Assembly: GCF_964204865.1 (NCBI RefSeq)
Contig: NC_135264.1
Location: forward strand, 6,230,001 to 6,294,000
Length of the DNA stretch: 64,000 nt
Origin: Styela clava
Lineage: Eukaryota; Chordata; Ascidiacea; Stolidobranchia; Styelidae
Direction: 5' to 3'
Under the pieces are notes generated by a model. It did no database searches. It was not told the origin of the DNA and saw only the letters and a list, made by a program, of their open reading frames with translations. Below are positions 46,617 to 59,100 of the stretch, piece by piece; the first letter of the stretch is position 1, and each line of letters begins with the position of its first letter. Made by a program: the position numbers and the translations under genes.

Positions 46617-49600
46617 CTATGTTCGGGAACATGTGTGACAGCATGACTCTCTATAGTGAGGATACACACAAAGGCGTGCTTGGCGAACCATTCTACAGTC
46701 TTTTAACTTATCAACACAAGTAGGATCTGAAATAAAAATAAAAATTATATTTAATGATATAGGAAACGTGTTGGAGTTAATAATATTATTCTAATTGACA
46801 CCGACAAAATGAATTAGACCCTTATTTTTACATTAACGTTTCAATTATGTCATCAATAACAGGTTACCATCCCATTAAAAGTGCTTGTGTTGGCCATAGA
46901 AAATATGGTGCTCCGGAAGTATGTGAACCAAGATGGCGCACAACCTGAACACAGTATGTGTACCAGGTTAGGGGTCAGGTTGTGCGCCATATTGGTGCAC
47001 ATACTTCAGGAGCTCCGAAAATATTTTTCAAACTATTATGCTTCCTTCTCACCAATGAAAGAACTACAATCAGCTGTGTTACATCTCTCTTGAGTCACCG
47101 GTTTTTCTACTTCTTTACAAAGTGAACTATATTTTCCTCCTGAATCTAAGCACAACACGTCACGTCGCTTTGTTCCTCCGCCGCATGTGACTGAACACTG
47201 GAGTGCAAATAAAAAATTAGAATAGGCTTTGTAACGAAAGTTTTAGGTATAAAAAACATGCAATTGTTGAAAGTGATTATAGTTTTAGGATTTGAAATAT
47301 TGATTTTGAGTTTTATTATCCCAACTCAATTGACATATACTTACATGGATAGAATGGGCTTTGACCACACGCTCAGCAAATTCCCTTTCGCTTATATATA
47401 TATATCGTATAAATATGCATAGTAAATTGTTATTCACTATTTTACCGGTCGACAAAAATAGGATTTATACAATTTCTATTTAAAAAGGAAGTGTTTGCTG
47501 TTGACTAAACGGGCGTTTTTGGAATAAAATATTTTATTGTCGCTGTGGCTATTCAAGAAAACGTATTTATTGCTTTAGGCGCAGTCCATTAATAACTGTC
47601 GTAAACAACATTGATTTATCTGTAAACTTTGCTTGGCTGTTGGAAAAGATAGATAAATTGAATAGCATTGCATTTATGCGGTTTCCGTTTTTTACCTAGG
47701 TAACGTCTCATCACTCTACGACAATACAATTAAGATGAACTATGACGGATATGAAATAGTGTATGGATCGTTAACTTCCTTGAAATACTCCATCGCTCCC
47801 AAAAACTTTTACAGCACGAATGATTGAACATGAGCAAATTCAATGTCGTAATTTATTGGTCATAATATTGTAAAGGGGATTTTCGATAGTAGTAGTATAC
47901 AGGTCAAAGCAGTTTAATATCTTAATCTTGAGAGTGAATATCGCAAAAAATAACATTTACCTCGTTCCATTCTCTAAAATACCATCTCGATCCACATCTT
48001 TGTGTATTACACGTCTGTTGTACTGTCGGTTTATCTTCTGCATTGCACAAATCACTGTCTTCGCTAACCCTCATTTGACCGTCAGATGACAAAACAAAAC
48101 AAACGACACGTCGGTCTTGTGTGCCTCCACCGCATTCCACAGAACACTGAAAATCACAGATAGAAGCAATTATACAAAGTGTGAATTGGAATAATCAATG
48201 GACGGGGACTGATACGAGGCTAATGTGAATATAATTTATACTTACAGGCCCCCAGGTTCCAGCAAACCAGTCGTATTTTTCCCCACATGATGGCCTTGTA
48301 CATCCTCTTGTATTATTGGGCTTATCTTGCCCCTGGCAACCCCGCAGAGTATTTGCGGAGTTCACACAAATAACATCACGTTTCTGAGCTCCGGTATCGC
48401 AATCGGCTGAGCACTGACCCCAGTCCGTGTTAAACCAACCCGTTACGCACGGGTCAAGTCGGCATGGTTGAACACTAGGTGGGGGTATCGTTCTCGCGCA
48501 TTGTATCCTAGGAAGAGCCATTCCTTCACCTGATGTGCAAAAAACATCTCTTGTTTGTCTTCCGATCCCGCATTCGACATTGCACTAGAAACAAAAGAGC
48601 AATCCTTAAATGAGTGGATACGAAAATCAAATAGCTATCGCAATGTCAGCAAAATTTTTACAGATTTCACAGAATGTCACATGAAGAAGGGTCGTATATT
48701 ACAAACTCGAGAGATTAGGATGGGATCGTCTCGTAAAAAAGATCCTCTCATCTAGTTATTTCGTTTTGTGTACGGAGAATGTTAAACGATTGCCTCATAA
48801 ATTCGGGACAATTCGGGTAGTAAAGGTATTTTTATAACAACACTTTATCAAAGCTATTGATTCCATAGTATGTGTGCCGATAAATTAACAACTGCAAGAC
48901 AATGATTACTGAAACCCGAGAAGTAAATATTCAACCCATTTATAACTCAGGTTGATTGTTAAAAATAGTACTGTATAGCGAGTAACAGCTAAAGTTTGCC
49001 GCAAAAACGCTCAACTGCGCCACAAAACTCATCGTATAACAATAAAAATGATTCAAAACATCATTTCTGTCGAAATTCGAGTCAGACAACATACCACGAT
49101 TACTGGAATGCGACGTAAATATTTTACAAGTTACGTTAAAACGGTAAAATAAATTTTAGCTGATTCTCAGTGACCTTTTAATAAGATTTTTTAACTTAAA
49201 CTGCAGACCACCCATAAAATCATTTGGATATTGTCAAAACGATCTTATATCTTGTGGTTATTTGTTCTATCGCACAATAACGACTGAAGCAAACATACAA
49301 TTTCCTGTTTTAAAACCGCAGTGCAGTATATTGCCTATATAAGAATTATACGATACGTATTATATTTCAGAATTCCGCGAAACTCGATGTTTTGATCCAT
49401 TAATCTCAAATAAACAAATTTGGATTTTTGGTAATAAAGGTTGGGATTATATAACAAATTGCTTTGAGCATAACGACTTGAAACAACACAGATTTCGTGG
49501 CGCTAATTAGATTGTGCAATAGGGTTAGCTAGAAGCGGACGATCACTTCAAACGATATACAAACCTTGGACCATTCTGACCGGATTTTCCAACTCGGACA

Positions 49601-52600
49601 CTCCTGCACCGTACATTGTTGATGATTTATTGGTCTTCTCAATTTGCGACATCGTTTGGGACTGACTGGTGCAGAAATGTTTCCATAAAACAACTGCCTA
49701 CACGAGACTCGTCTCGAACGTCGTCCGACACCGCATGACCGTGAACACTCGGACCATTTCCCAAAGTTGTAACTTGAGTATAATAAGGTTAAAGGTTAAT
49801 CGGCAATTAAGGTTCTACAATAAAAGATCATTACCGCATTTCGTTTTAGTTGGGAGAATTATGAAAGGCTATTTCCTTTGTACACTATATGTAATTAGTC
49901 TGTAATCATTGAATTCGACTTCCAAACTTCATCGTCTATTATTCTAATAACCAGTGTCATATTACACAGCAATACTCACTATGCCGGGCAAGCTTGTCTA
50001 TTACATTTTTGGACCAAAAATGGTGGTCTTGCCAGACCGTTGCAATATTTGTCATCCACAATATTCCTTGTTTCTCGTGTGACGCACTTTATTAAAATAG
50101 TCTGTCGTCCTGTCAAAAAGAAACAGAACAATGAAATACTTTTGTACCTATGAGTTGAGTATGATGTCATTTTTATTATGAAATGAAATTAGGAAATGAG
50201 TAACGTCCATAAAAAGGAATTACGAAAATTAGGGAGTTTCTGACATAGTAAATTACGTCTGGTTTCCTGTAATAATCTTTATACAAAATTAGTTGAACTA
50301 TTGTGATTAGCTCATCAGATTAACTGAGAGTTCGAAGGTTACTTGGTTCTAAAACAAATGATTCTTGTAATTTCATAATTGAATAACTTTGAAATAAGTT
50401 TTTGTTGATAAATTTTTATATTACTAAAGACGGCATATTCATGTCAATCAGTATTACATTCTCTTAAACTTAGCGCAGGGAAATGAAAAATGTGATTGAA
50501 CGACAGCCTAGATTTGTATAAGAGATTACCGTAAACTTAGATAATATACCTTCTGCACATGACTTCGAGCACGGCCCAAATCCCATCAATTTCCACAAGA
50601 AACTTGTTTCCGTTTTCAAGTTCTCTGAGGAATCCACATCATTATTTCCTTTTTGTATTCCTGCGTTTAAGCCGCCATTATCACGGTCTGGTGATTTTGA
50701 TGACATCACTACTTTGTGAGGTAAGTTTGCAGTGCTAATCTCACGGCGGGGATTCGTGGGAACGATAGCAGGTCTTTCGAATTTGCTGCCTGATCTCTGT
50801 AGCTTCAACTCATTATGCTGCCTGTAGTAGTCATTTCTTGCTGGTGAATAGCGAGTGTAAGGATGATTTCCTCTCACGTATGGACGTCTCCTACGGCTCC
50901 ATGTTGGGTTACGTCTTGGTATGACTGGCGATTGCGGAATCTGAACATTTTTTTCGTCTTTCGATTGGTCGCTGGTGGCGTGGCCATCCAGGTCAGTATT
51001 TCGTGCTTGAACGTCAAGTGATTGGTCTACAGATTCCTGTCCATAATTTTGTTGAACTTGTTTACCCGGGACAGTCGGTTTCGTTATCTGATCTTGTGGT
51101 AAATCGATAGTGTATTTGTAGGATATCCCTGGGTTTTCACCTTGGTAAAAAAGCTGAAACGGATGGAGATGAATACATAAACTAAAGCGTTTGTTAACGT
51201 ACATAGTTACAAAGTACGCAATTACATAATGCAATTAGGAATAATCTATACACAGTTGTTTCAGATTCACGTAGTATTTTTCATGTAACAGGTGCACTTG
51301 CGTTTTATTACCGCAGAATGTTGTGGTCGAGATTTTGTCAGAATTTTACAACAGTGTTATACATAAAAACTTATCAAAGGCACCGCAATGCTATGGCATC
51401 TATAACTTATTCCGGGCCAAAACGAAAACATATCGCTTCAACACCATCTACACCGCATGTATATGTCATTTACCGACTTCAAACATGCGATTCTTTGATG
51501 GTATATATGCGTGACCTTCGCTGATAAGCGAAACTGTGCAAAAATGCTAGAATCTCATGGAAGCACCACGGATCGTTGACCCGTGTATTAATCATATCCA
51601 CACGCCGACCGCCATTTAACACCTGATATAAACTTGAACCGCGATACTGCGGATAGATTTTCAATTTTAATACTGTTTGAGAAGCGCACTTGTGCTATCA
51701 TCAATCACTGTCATTAATACATTGAATGCCGCCGAATTTCGTTCTGGTTTTCTTTGTGACTTTGTAACAATATAAGTGTCAATGTTTATAAAAGTCTACA
51801 ATTTCGATCAGCAAATTCAAAATTAAGGTAGCGTGACAAAAACGGTAGTTGTTACGAATCTGATAAGCCTTCTGCACTTTCCGCTTTAAATTGTATGTAA
51901 ATACTGAAAAGCTCATTCAAAGTCGCGCGTTCTCGTAAAATGACACCATTCTGGAATGATTTACCCAAAAAGGATCCAACGGACGCCCAAACCCAATTTT
52001 GGGGTAAATACAGACACCAATTAATAAATGCTGATTCGTAATGTTGTCGACCTATCAACCAACTTACTACACATGAGCATAAACCCAAAATATTTTGAAA
52101 ATCACAGTAAAATTTGTGTACTTTTTAATCAATACACATATCTTCAGGCATAACTAACGTGAACTTCTAACCGCGACAGATTTGACGTACATATACGGAT
52201 GTAACTAGCCGATTACACTATTTTATATACAAAACCCCATTTCTCCAATAGTTTTACCTGTTATGAAAACAATTGGATTAGACTTCATGCTAATCAGCTT
52301 ATAGCAATATTTATGTCTAAGATTTGTCATGACGAATTGACGGCCCTTTTTTTGCTCCTGTCATTTCTTCAGTTTTATTACGCTGGGATCGTATCCAGCT
52401 TTTGAGAAATTATCTACGCTATATTGAGTTACTTGGAAACACTAATTCTAATTGGCGTCACTAGGATATTCTTGATTCAGTTCCTACATAATTTTTTTAC
52501 ATCACAATTTACTTGTGGTGAATGTTGTTACCTTAGGTTGCAAACATTATAATTTTGCATACAGTACACAGTCGAATACAGATTGATAAATAGTCGCTGC

Positions 52601-55600
52601 ATTTTATGAGCAACTCACTTTAGACTGGAAACATTCTCACTTGATAGCCTTTTCGTTTATCTATGACCATATTTTCGTTTCTTTAATGCCCCATTAACAA
52701 TTGTTATGATACTTCTCCTATTGACCGGAACAACCTTCACATTTTAATCAAATTTGGGCACTTGGAAGGTCGTATATTGCATAGATCACACATGGCATTA
52801 TATAAACTGGGGAAAGTTGAATAAGAATTGTTTGCGTCAGAAATGTCTCAAATAACAACATTTGGTTAGTGCTAAATAGCTTTTATTTTCAAATACGTAT
52901 TAACTGAACTCTGCCTTCTAATATAACACGACATATTCTTTGCTTCAAAAATAAAGTGAAGTTCTTATTTAGTTTTCGAGATTGATATGAAAAACATCTT
53001 ACCCATACGTCTAGATCTTCTATAATAGGTCCTGGAATCATCATCGCCTCTCCCTCATCAGTTAAAAAAGGTCTTGTGTATCTTACATGTGTGCCGGGAA
53101 GTGGATATGTCCTCGATTCGTCTAAAACTCCCCTTATTGCGTTAATGTTGATGTAGCTACCTCCTCCGGGACGGGAACTATTGAGGGCTAAAAAGAATAC
53201 ATTATTATTTTGTGTCCCACACTATATCTTCAAGCGAAACGTAGATCAATTAGCTCGTTAAAATGTCCTCAATTGAGATAAACTAGGCTCGAATAACTGA
53301 TAGCGAATCCTGAAATCTTTACACGACGACACCTGCATAGTTAGGCAATAGAAAACCACATAATCATCGTGTCTACATACCTAGAGCTATTTAGTCCCCA
53401 TTTCCGATTATAACTCCATTTGTATTTGGTATGAGAATAATTCAAATATCAGATAATTGATAAATGAATGTGACGACATAACAAGACTGCATTGTCATAC
53501 CAACAATACCTATTCATCAACACAAGAGCTGTTTCGCCATACCGCGATAAGACACAAGTGTGCGGTACGCCGAATGACATTATTTCCTATGGCTTAAGGA
53601 GGGGATGACATCCAAAACGCCTTACCAAGATAAGAAAAGTAGTTTGTCATGTACCACCCGCCCTTCTTAAATCCAATTAACGAGTTTTTAATACACGATG
53701 GTTAGATAGGTCAAAGTTTCTACCGCATGATGTGTTCCAATTCTACCAAAACTATGTAATATTTATTTTATTAATTCAAGAATAAATAATAATTAGGCCT
53801 TCAATTTAAAGCCCAAGTTAAATGTTATTCACTAATTAATCGGCAAATATTTATAAGGCATATTACAGTGCTATTATTATTCATGATTCGCAGATTAACA
53901 ATCTTATTAATTTATACTAATATATAATCCAAAAAGAGACTATAAACTATATTTTTTTAGTCACAAAACATCGTAATTATGCAAAATGTACTTCAACTTT
54001 TTTGAACTCGCGCGAATACTCGATTCCAAAATTGCTGTCTAGATGGTATATATTAGAAATTTAGGACTTATTAAAAATCAGAAGTGAAATAAGAATATTG
54101 AAAGGTGACTGAATAAGCCAACCAATAACATTTCATTAATACTATGAAGATAAACGGAATCTTATTTACATACGGTACTTCTCATCGTTGGTGGTTAAAA
54201 ACAATGAATAATATCCATTGACACGTTGTATGGGCATATCTGTTTTAAGATCTTCAGGGCCGTGGGATTCAACGAGGCCGAAACCATCAAAAAATAACAT
54301 TTATTTGACCCTAAAATAACACAGACGCGTGGGGCTGTTCGAGAAGCGGAAAATGCAAAGGTCTTTGAACTTGTCGCGCAGTTTTGCCGAATTTAAAATA
54401 TGTCTATAACGTGAGTGTCAACTACTGACGATGAATTGGGTATATCGCCATGTATTGTTAGGTCAGTCAGCGTTGCGGGCGGTGGCTATCGGGTCATTCG
54501 CACATTATTTTTCCCCATTCCACTTGAGTCATTTTATATTTTGATGACCGGATATATTACTACTGCTTCACCCAATTTAGAATGAATCGTATATATAAAA
54601 TTGATTTTTTAATTCATAACAGTTTATTTCCTTTTTCAATGGACATTATTGATGTATGAATTTTCAAGCTTGTGAACTAACAAGACTGGGTGAGTCTGAA
54701 GGCAAATCCACTGCCTGGAAACCTGCACGAGTATATTCCCGCTAATATTGGATTGAGGGTCAAAGGTCCAAATTATCCGGAGACTATAACTAGAAAAAGA
54801 GTCGGTAATAACAGTCGGAATTTCGGAATTCTGAAAGTAGATAATTTGCAAATAAAAAAGAGTTTGTAGTCGTGAATCTGAGGTAGATATTCCAATTATT
54901 TAACTCAAATTTGCCGAATTTTTTGTCCACGCGATCTCATGGATTTGTATCCCATGTTTCGACAATAGTTGGTTAGATACGTGCCTCTTCATTCAGTTTG
55001 CTCCACCAAATAATATACTTCAGTGTTTTAAAAATACTCACCCAAATGGTTTTGGCTTTTTGAAAGTTCTGTGATGTTGATTCGCTTTGCTCCTGACGGT
55101 AATCGAGTAACGAAATTATATCCAAGAATTAAATTATTGCGCCTGAAGACGTCTGAAAATAAAAGTTCGATTTCCTTTTATCACAATTGGAACACAGCTA
55201 GTAGTGACTTGAATATCAAAATCGATTAGGAATTGCAACGAAGACTTTTATATCACACATGTGCATTCATTTTTACATATATTTGAATCAAAAATTTATG
55301 GTGAAAATTAACAATTCCAGGTTTTATTTTTTGTTTAAAAAAATGAATATTTTGATGTTTATAGTAATCGCTTGCGTTTTCGAGTTTTAATTATCATAGT
55401 TTGAATAAAATTTTACCATTTTTGCCTAAAATTGAGGAAGGCTCATTTTTTCCGGATTTGAAGTTCGAACATATATAATGTACCTGAAATCGTTGCATTT
55501 CAACAAAAAGCGTACGACAAGTCGAACACTGGTATATACAAAAGACATTGCCCAAAAATGTAGGCCCATTTTAATTTATTGAGTATTCTATACAAATAAT

Positions 55601-56187
55601 TTAAAAATAAAAACGTGTAAGAATTTGCACCATACCTTCTATTACTTTGCATGTATCTTCTTTCCCTCCACAAACTCCACATTTGTCAAATTTTAATCCA
55701 GAACTGACGACGTTGTCGCAGCCTACTTTCTGAAAAATAAAAATAAATAACCTTAAACGACATATTAGTTAGCCCGGTTTTTTAAAATTCCATAATTTTA
55801 AAAGATTTCATTTGATAAACATTTGCTGCCGAGCGTCATTATACCTGATGTCACTAAATTGGACTATTCCAGCCCCGAAAGTTGTTTATTGTGGAATGGC
55901 CGTTATTAAGTTAAAAAGACATTATGGCGTTCTATTTTACCAATTTCCGATACAAGATAAGCAATATATAAGTGGGCAGATTGGCTAAAATACCCAATCA
56001 AAGTGGTTTTATTTGCACGCAATCGAAACAACTCGCGGCTATTGACCACGTCGGAATAAGTATATATATTAAATAAGATATATTGATTGCCCATACTCAC
56101 CAAGTCAATGACATCTATATCAAAAGAGGATACAACAAATTCTATTGATATCACACATATGATCAAACTTTGAATTAGTGACGTCAT
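46617..56187 (-). CDS. Secreted ADAMTS-like matrix protein with six TSP1 repeats and PLAC domain
   Basis: Complement of 56101-56187, 55636-55729, 55042-55152, 53003-53178, 50550-51153, 49980-50109, 49565-49772, 48246-48584, 47961-48146, 47053-47197, 46617-46726. This gives 729 residues and the phases close. Order: signal peptide (1-21); cysteine-rich remnant GCDNVV...[11 protein letters not shown] (32-56); ADAMTS spacer with [19 protein letters not shown] and [16 protein letters not shown] (to about 170); a long basic/polar linker (to about 345); six TSP1 repeats such as [21 protein letters not shown] and [13 protein letters not shown]; then the PLAC domain CVDKLKDC...[16 protein letters not shown] ending at the TAG. 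There is no metalloprotease. The six C-terminal TSP1 repeats plus PLAC recall the ADAMTSL4/THSD4 subgroup, whose members act on fibrillin microfibrils. The usual TSP1 before the cysteine-rich part is absent. Confidence 0.9.
46907..47016. mobile_element. 8-bp-TSD MITE, palindromic form, copy H (ADAMTS-like intron 10)
   Basis: 110 bp from GGTGCTCCGGAAGTATGTGA to CACATACTTCAGGAGCTCC. Perfect duplication GAAAATAT (46899-46906 and 47017-47024). It lies 36 bp downstream of the donor of the ADAMTS-like exon at 47053-47197. Confidence 0.9.
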
Positions 56188-56199
56188 GATTAGCAGCAG

Positions 56200-59100
56200 C
56201 GTAGAAATAATTAAATATAGCTCATAACTATTATATTAAAATAATGATATATATAAGAATTATCGGTAATTAAGCTGTAAAATATAAAAATAAAGTTTTT
56301 ATAATGTAAAATTTAGGATGAAAGCGCAAAAGTTCGAACATTTTTGTGACATATATTCTCCTGCACTGAATTTTATTATTAGCTTACAGCTTTTCTTCTA
56401 CACTGAATTGAGTTTTATTATATTGGTAAATCTTAGTTAGCAATGAGTAAAATTGTAGCCAGATCTTAAATTTGTACCAATATTAAAATAGTATCATCGA
56501 TACCTGAAGAATTATATATATATATTGTCATAAATGTACGGTCCATGGAAAACATGGCCGCACTCAAGCTACCGGAATATCTCCACTTTCAACTGTCTTA
56601 TCAACATAAAGCTTTCTACTTTTATACCTGTTGAAGTGGAATTTTTGAGAAAAAAGGGGGATTTAAAAGAAAAAGTATTTTTTTTATTATGATAAAATCA
56701 AACTTTTTCTTTTCATATACGAACTCTCCTAGCAAAACGTGCTTCTTAACCTATGCAGGTCAAATAATTATCTAGTGCCACAGGTATGGAACAGAGTCAT
56801 ATCATTTCAAAATAACAATAATCATCTTGTTTAACAAATAAACATTTTCGAAAATTTTTATTCTCAAAAAGCTTATGTTTTACTGATAAAATTAGCCGAA
56901 TTTATGTATGTATTCCAGCTATAATATGATCTTTACCATAAACTCATGACTACTACTCCATCATTACTGTAATAGATGGGGTGGATTATGCCGAACCTGG
57001 AAGATAGTAATAATATATGGCCACATCCATATATAAAGACCCTTGTTCGGGTCGAAGGAGTGTGTTGTACCTCGAAATGAATCGAAAAAAAAATATACAA
57101 TTAGGCCACATGTGTCACGAACGAAGCCTCTATCTTTCAATTCCAGTTGCCACAACGACATGGGTTTGGGGGGTCACGGCTGGGTTACGTCATGGCATCT
57201 TTCATCAAAACTGAAGTAAAAGACAACTGTGTTTCGGATCACATCACCAGTGTAGGATTATTTTATTTACGTTTTTCTGCAGTTGAAACTTTTATCTAAC
57301 CTGGTTCGACTCTATGACAGGAGCGTAGCTTAGTCTAAAACAGTTTGATGAACGAATTTCTGTCCAGGTATATTGTAGATCTACTGTACAAATATGTTTA
57401 TGTCTCCTGCAGGGATTTTCAGTTTAAGTCTGTAAATATCACAGTGACAGATTTCATCAATCAGTAAGACATATTCTAAAATAATTCAGCGGCAAATCTC
57501 TAATCTGACATAGCTTGGTGAAATATGTTTAAGACGAGACTTCTTGTCTTTTCGTCTACTGTGATATATTGACGCTGTCGTAACTCATAAATAGATAAAT
57601 TTTGTGAACTTTTTTCTTCTTTCGGTCAGGATGATTCTTAAACAGAATAAACATTACGACTTATAATTGTAATTTGACGCATTCTAACAAACAATTAACG
57701 CCTCCTGCACCCTTTTCCATGTGGTGAAGCTCGTACGACTTCTGCACAAAATAGTTTGCCAGCCAATATTTGTTTGTAAACTGACACAAAAAAGATATAA
57801 AACAATATGTAATTGATACCAGCTGTGGCGAACAAGAATGCCACTATGCATGACAACCAAATTTGTGACAGAAGGCGGGTATTAGTTATATCATACATAA
57901 TTTCGTTTGTTGCCTTCTTCAGGTGCAACATTTATTAAATTATCAGTATCAAAGTACATTTCTCCTAAAACTTACTTCTCTATATATTTAGCATCAGAGG
58001 AATTTAAAATCAAAATATTCCCGACAAGTTTCCCACTTTGTCGCCTTGAATGGCGATTCTACATCTGATATGTCAAAGTGACAAATTGAACGTGTGAATG
58101 CCTTGATATGCAGTTGATAACGAATAACAGCTTAACCATAATTTTTTCGGCTTATTGTAATTTGATATTCCGTTACTTGATCACGACATGTCAAGTGATT
58201 GAATAAATTGGGAGTACCCATAGGTTGAATATTATAGAATCATTGTGTATTGAATTTTAGTATTACACGAACTAGTTCAACCGTGATTTATTGCATTTGT
58301 TCCTGTAAAATGTCATTTGTTACTCAGGTGCATAGAATATACATTCGAAAGCTGAATCTAAACGTAATTAAAATATTTGACTTCGTCATCATTCAGGTTT
58401 TTTTCGGTTGCTTTTGTCAAATATTTCACATCGAAATGGTGTTTGAATTAAACGTAAATTGTCAAATAATTAATCAATTCTTGCGTGATAGTTGAAACAA
58501 TGTGGGCACACACTCAGAGTGCAAATGTATCTATATTCAAAACCAACTAAAGTGGCTAAATTTAAGTGGCAAGGCATATACTGTCCGCACCCTGTATACC
58601 ATGAAAACGAATAATGAGAAATATTACATTTCTAAATGTTTTCTGCGGCGCATACAACTAAGTGAATGAGGGAATTAGGCGTACAACTACTTATTCGCAG
58701 AACTAAAAATCTTTGGAATTTCCGGCCAGCCTTTGAGCCAAAACCCTTCCTGTTGTATGTATTTACTTCACACCTATTAGTTTTTTTTAACACCTGCTTA
58801 TCAAGTAAAACAATTATAAGCAATTAAAGTATCATTTACTGTGTAATTTTGTTGATTAGCGTGACCTATTTTAAATTTTCCAAAAGCAGGTATTTTACAT
58901 AAAATACCTAGCTGTTAGAAATTTCGTTCGAATATATAAACTCGCATTTGGCCCGGGGTACGTTTAACATTCTCACATTCAATTATGTGCTAGGTTACTG
59001 CAAAACAATCAATAAAAAAAGACAGTTGTGCTCTTAAAAAATGTTGTTCGCAAACTGATACATTGTATACCCTCATTATCACAATTTTGCGAGTGGAAAT

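Noticed and set aside
57695..57931. A possible two-pass membrane protein exon on the - strand
   Set aside because: The hydrophobic runs are what AT-rich sequence gives by chance. No start context, partner exon or family was found.
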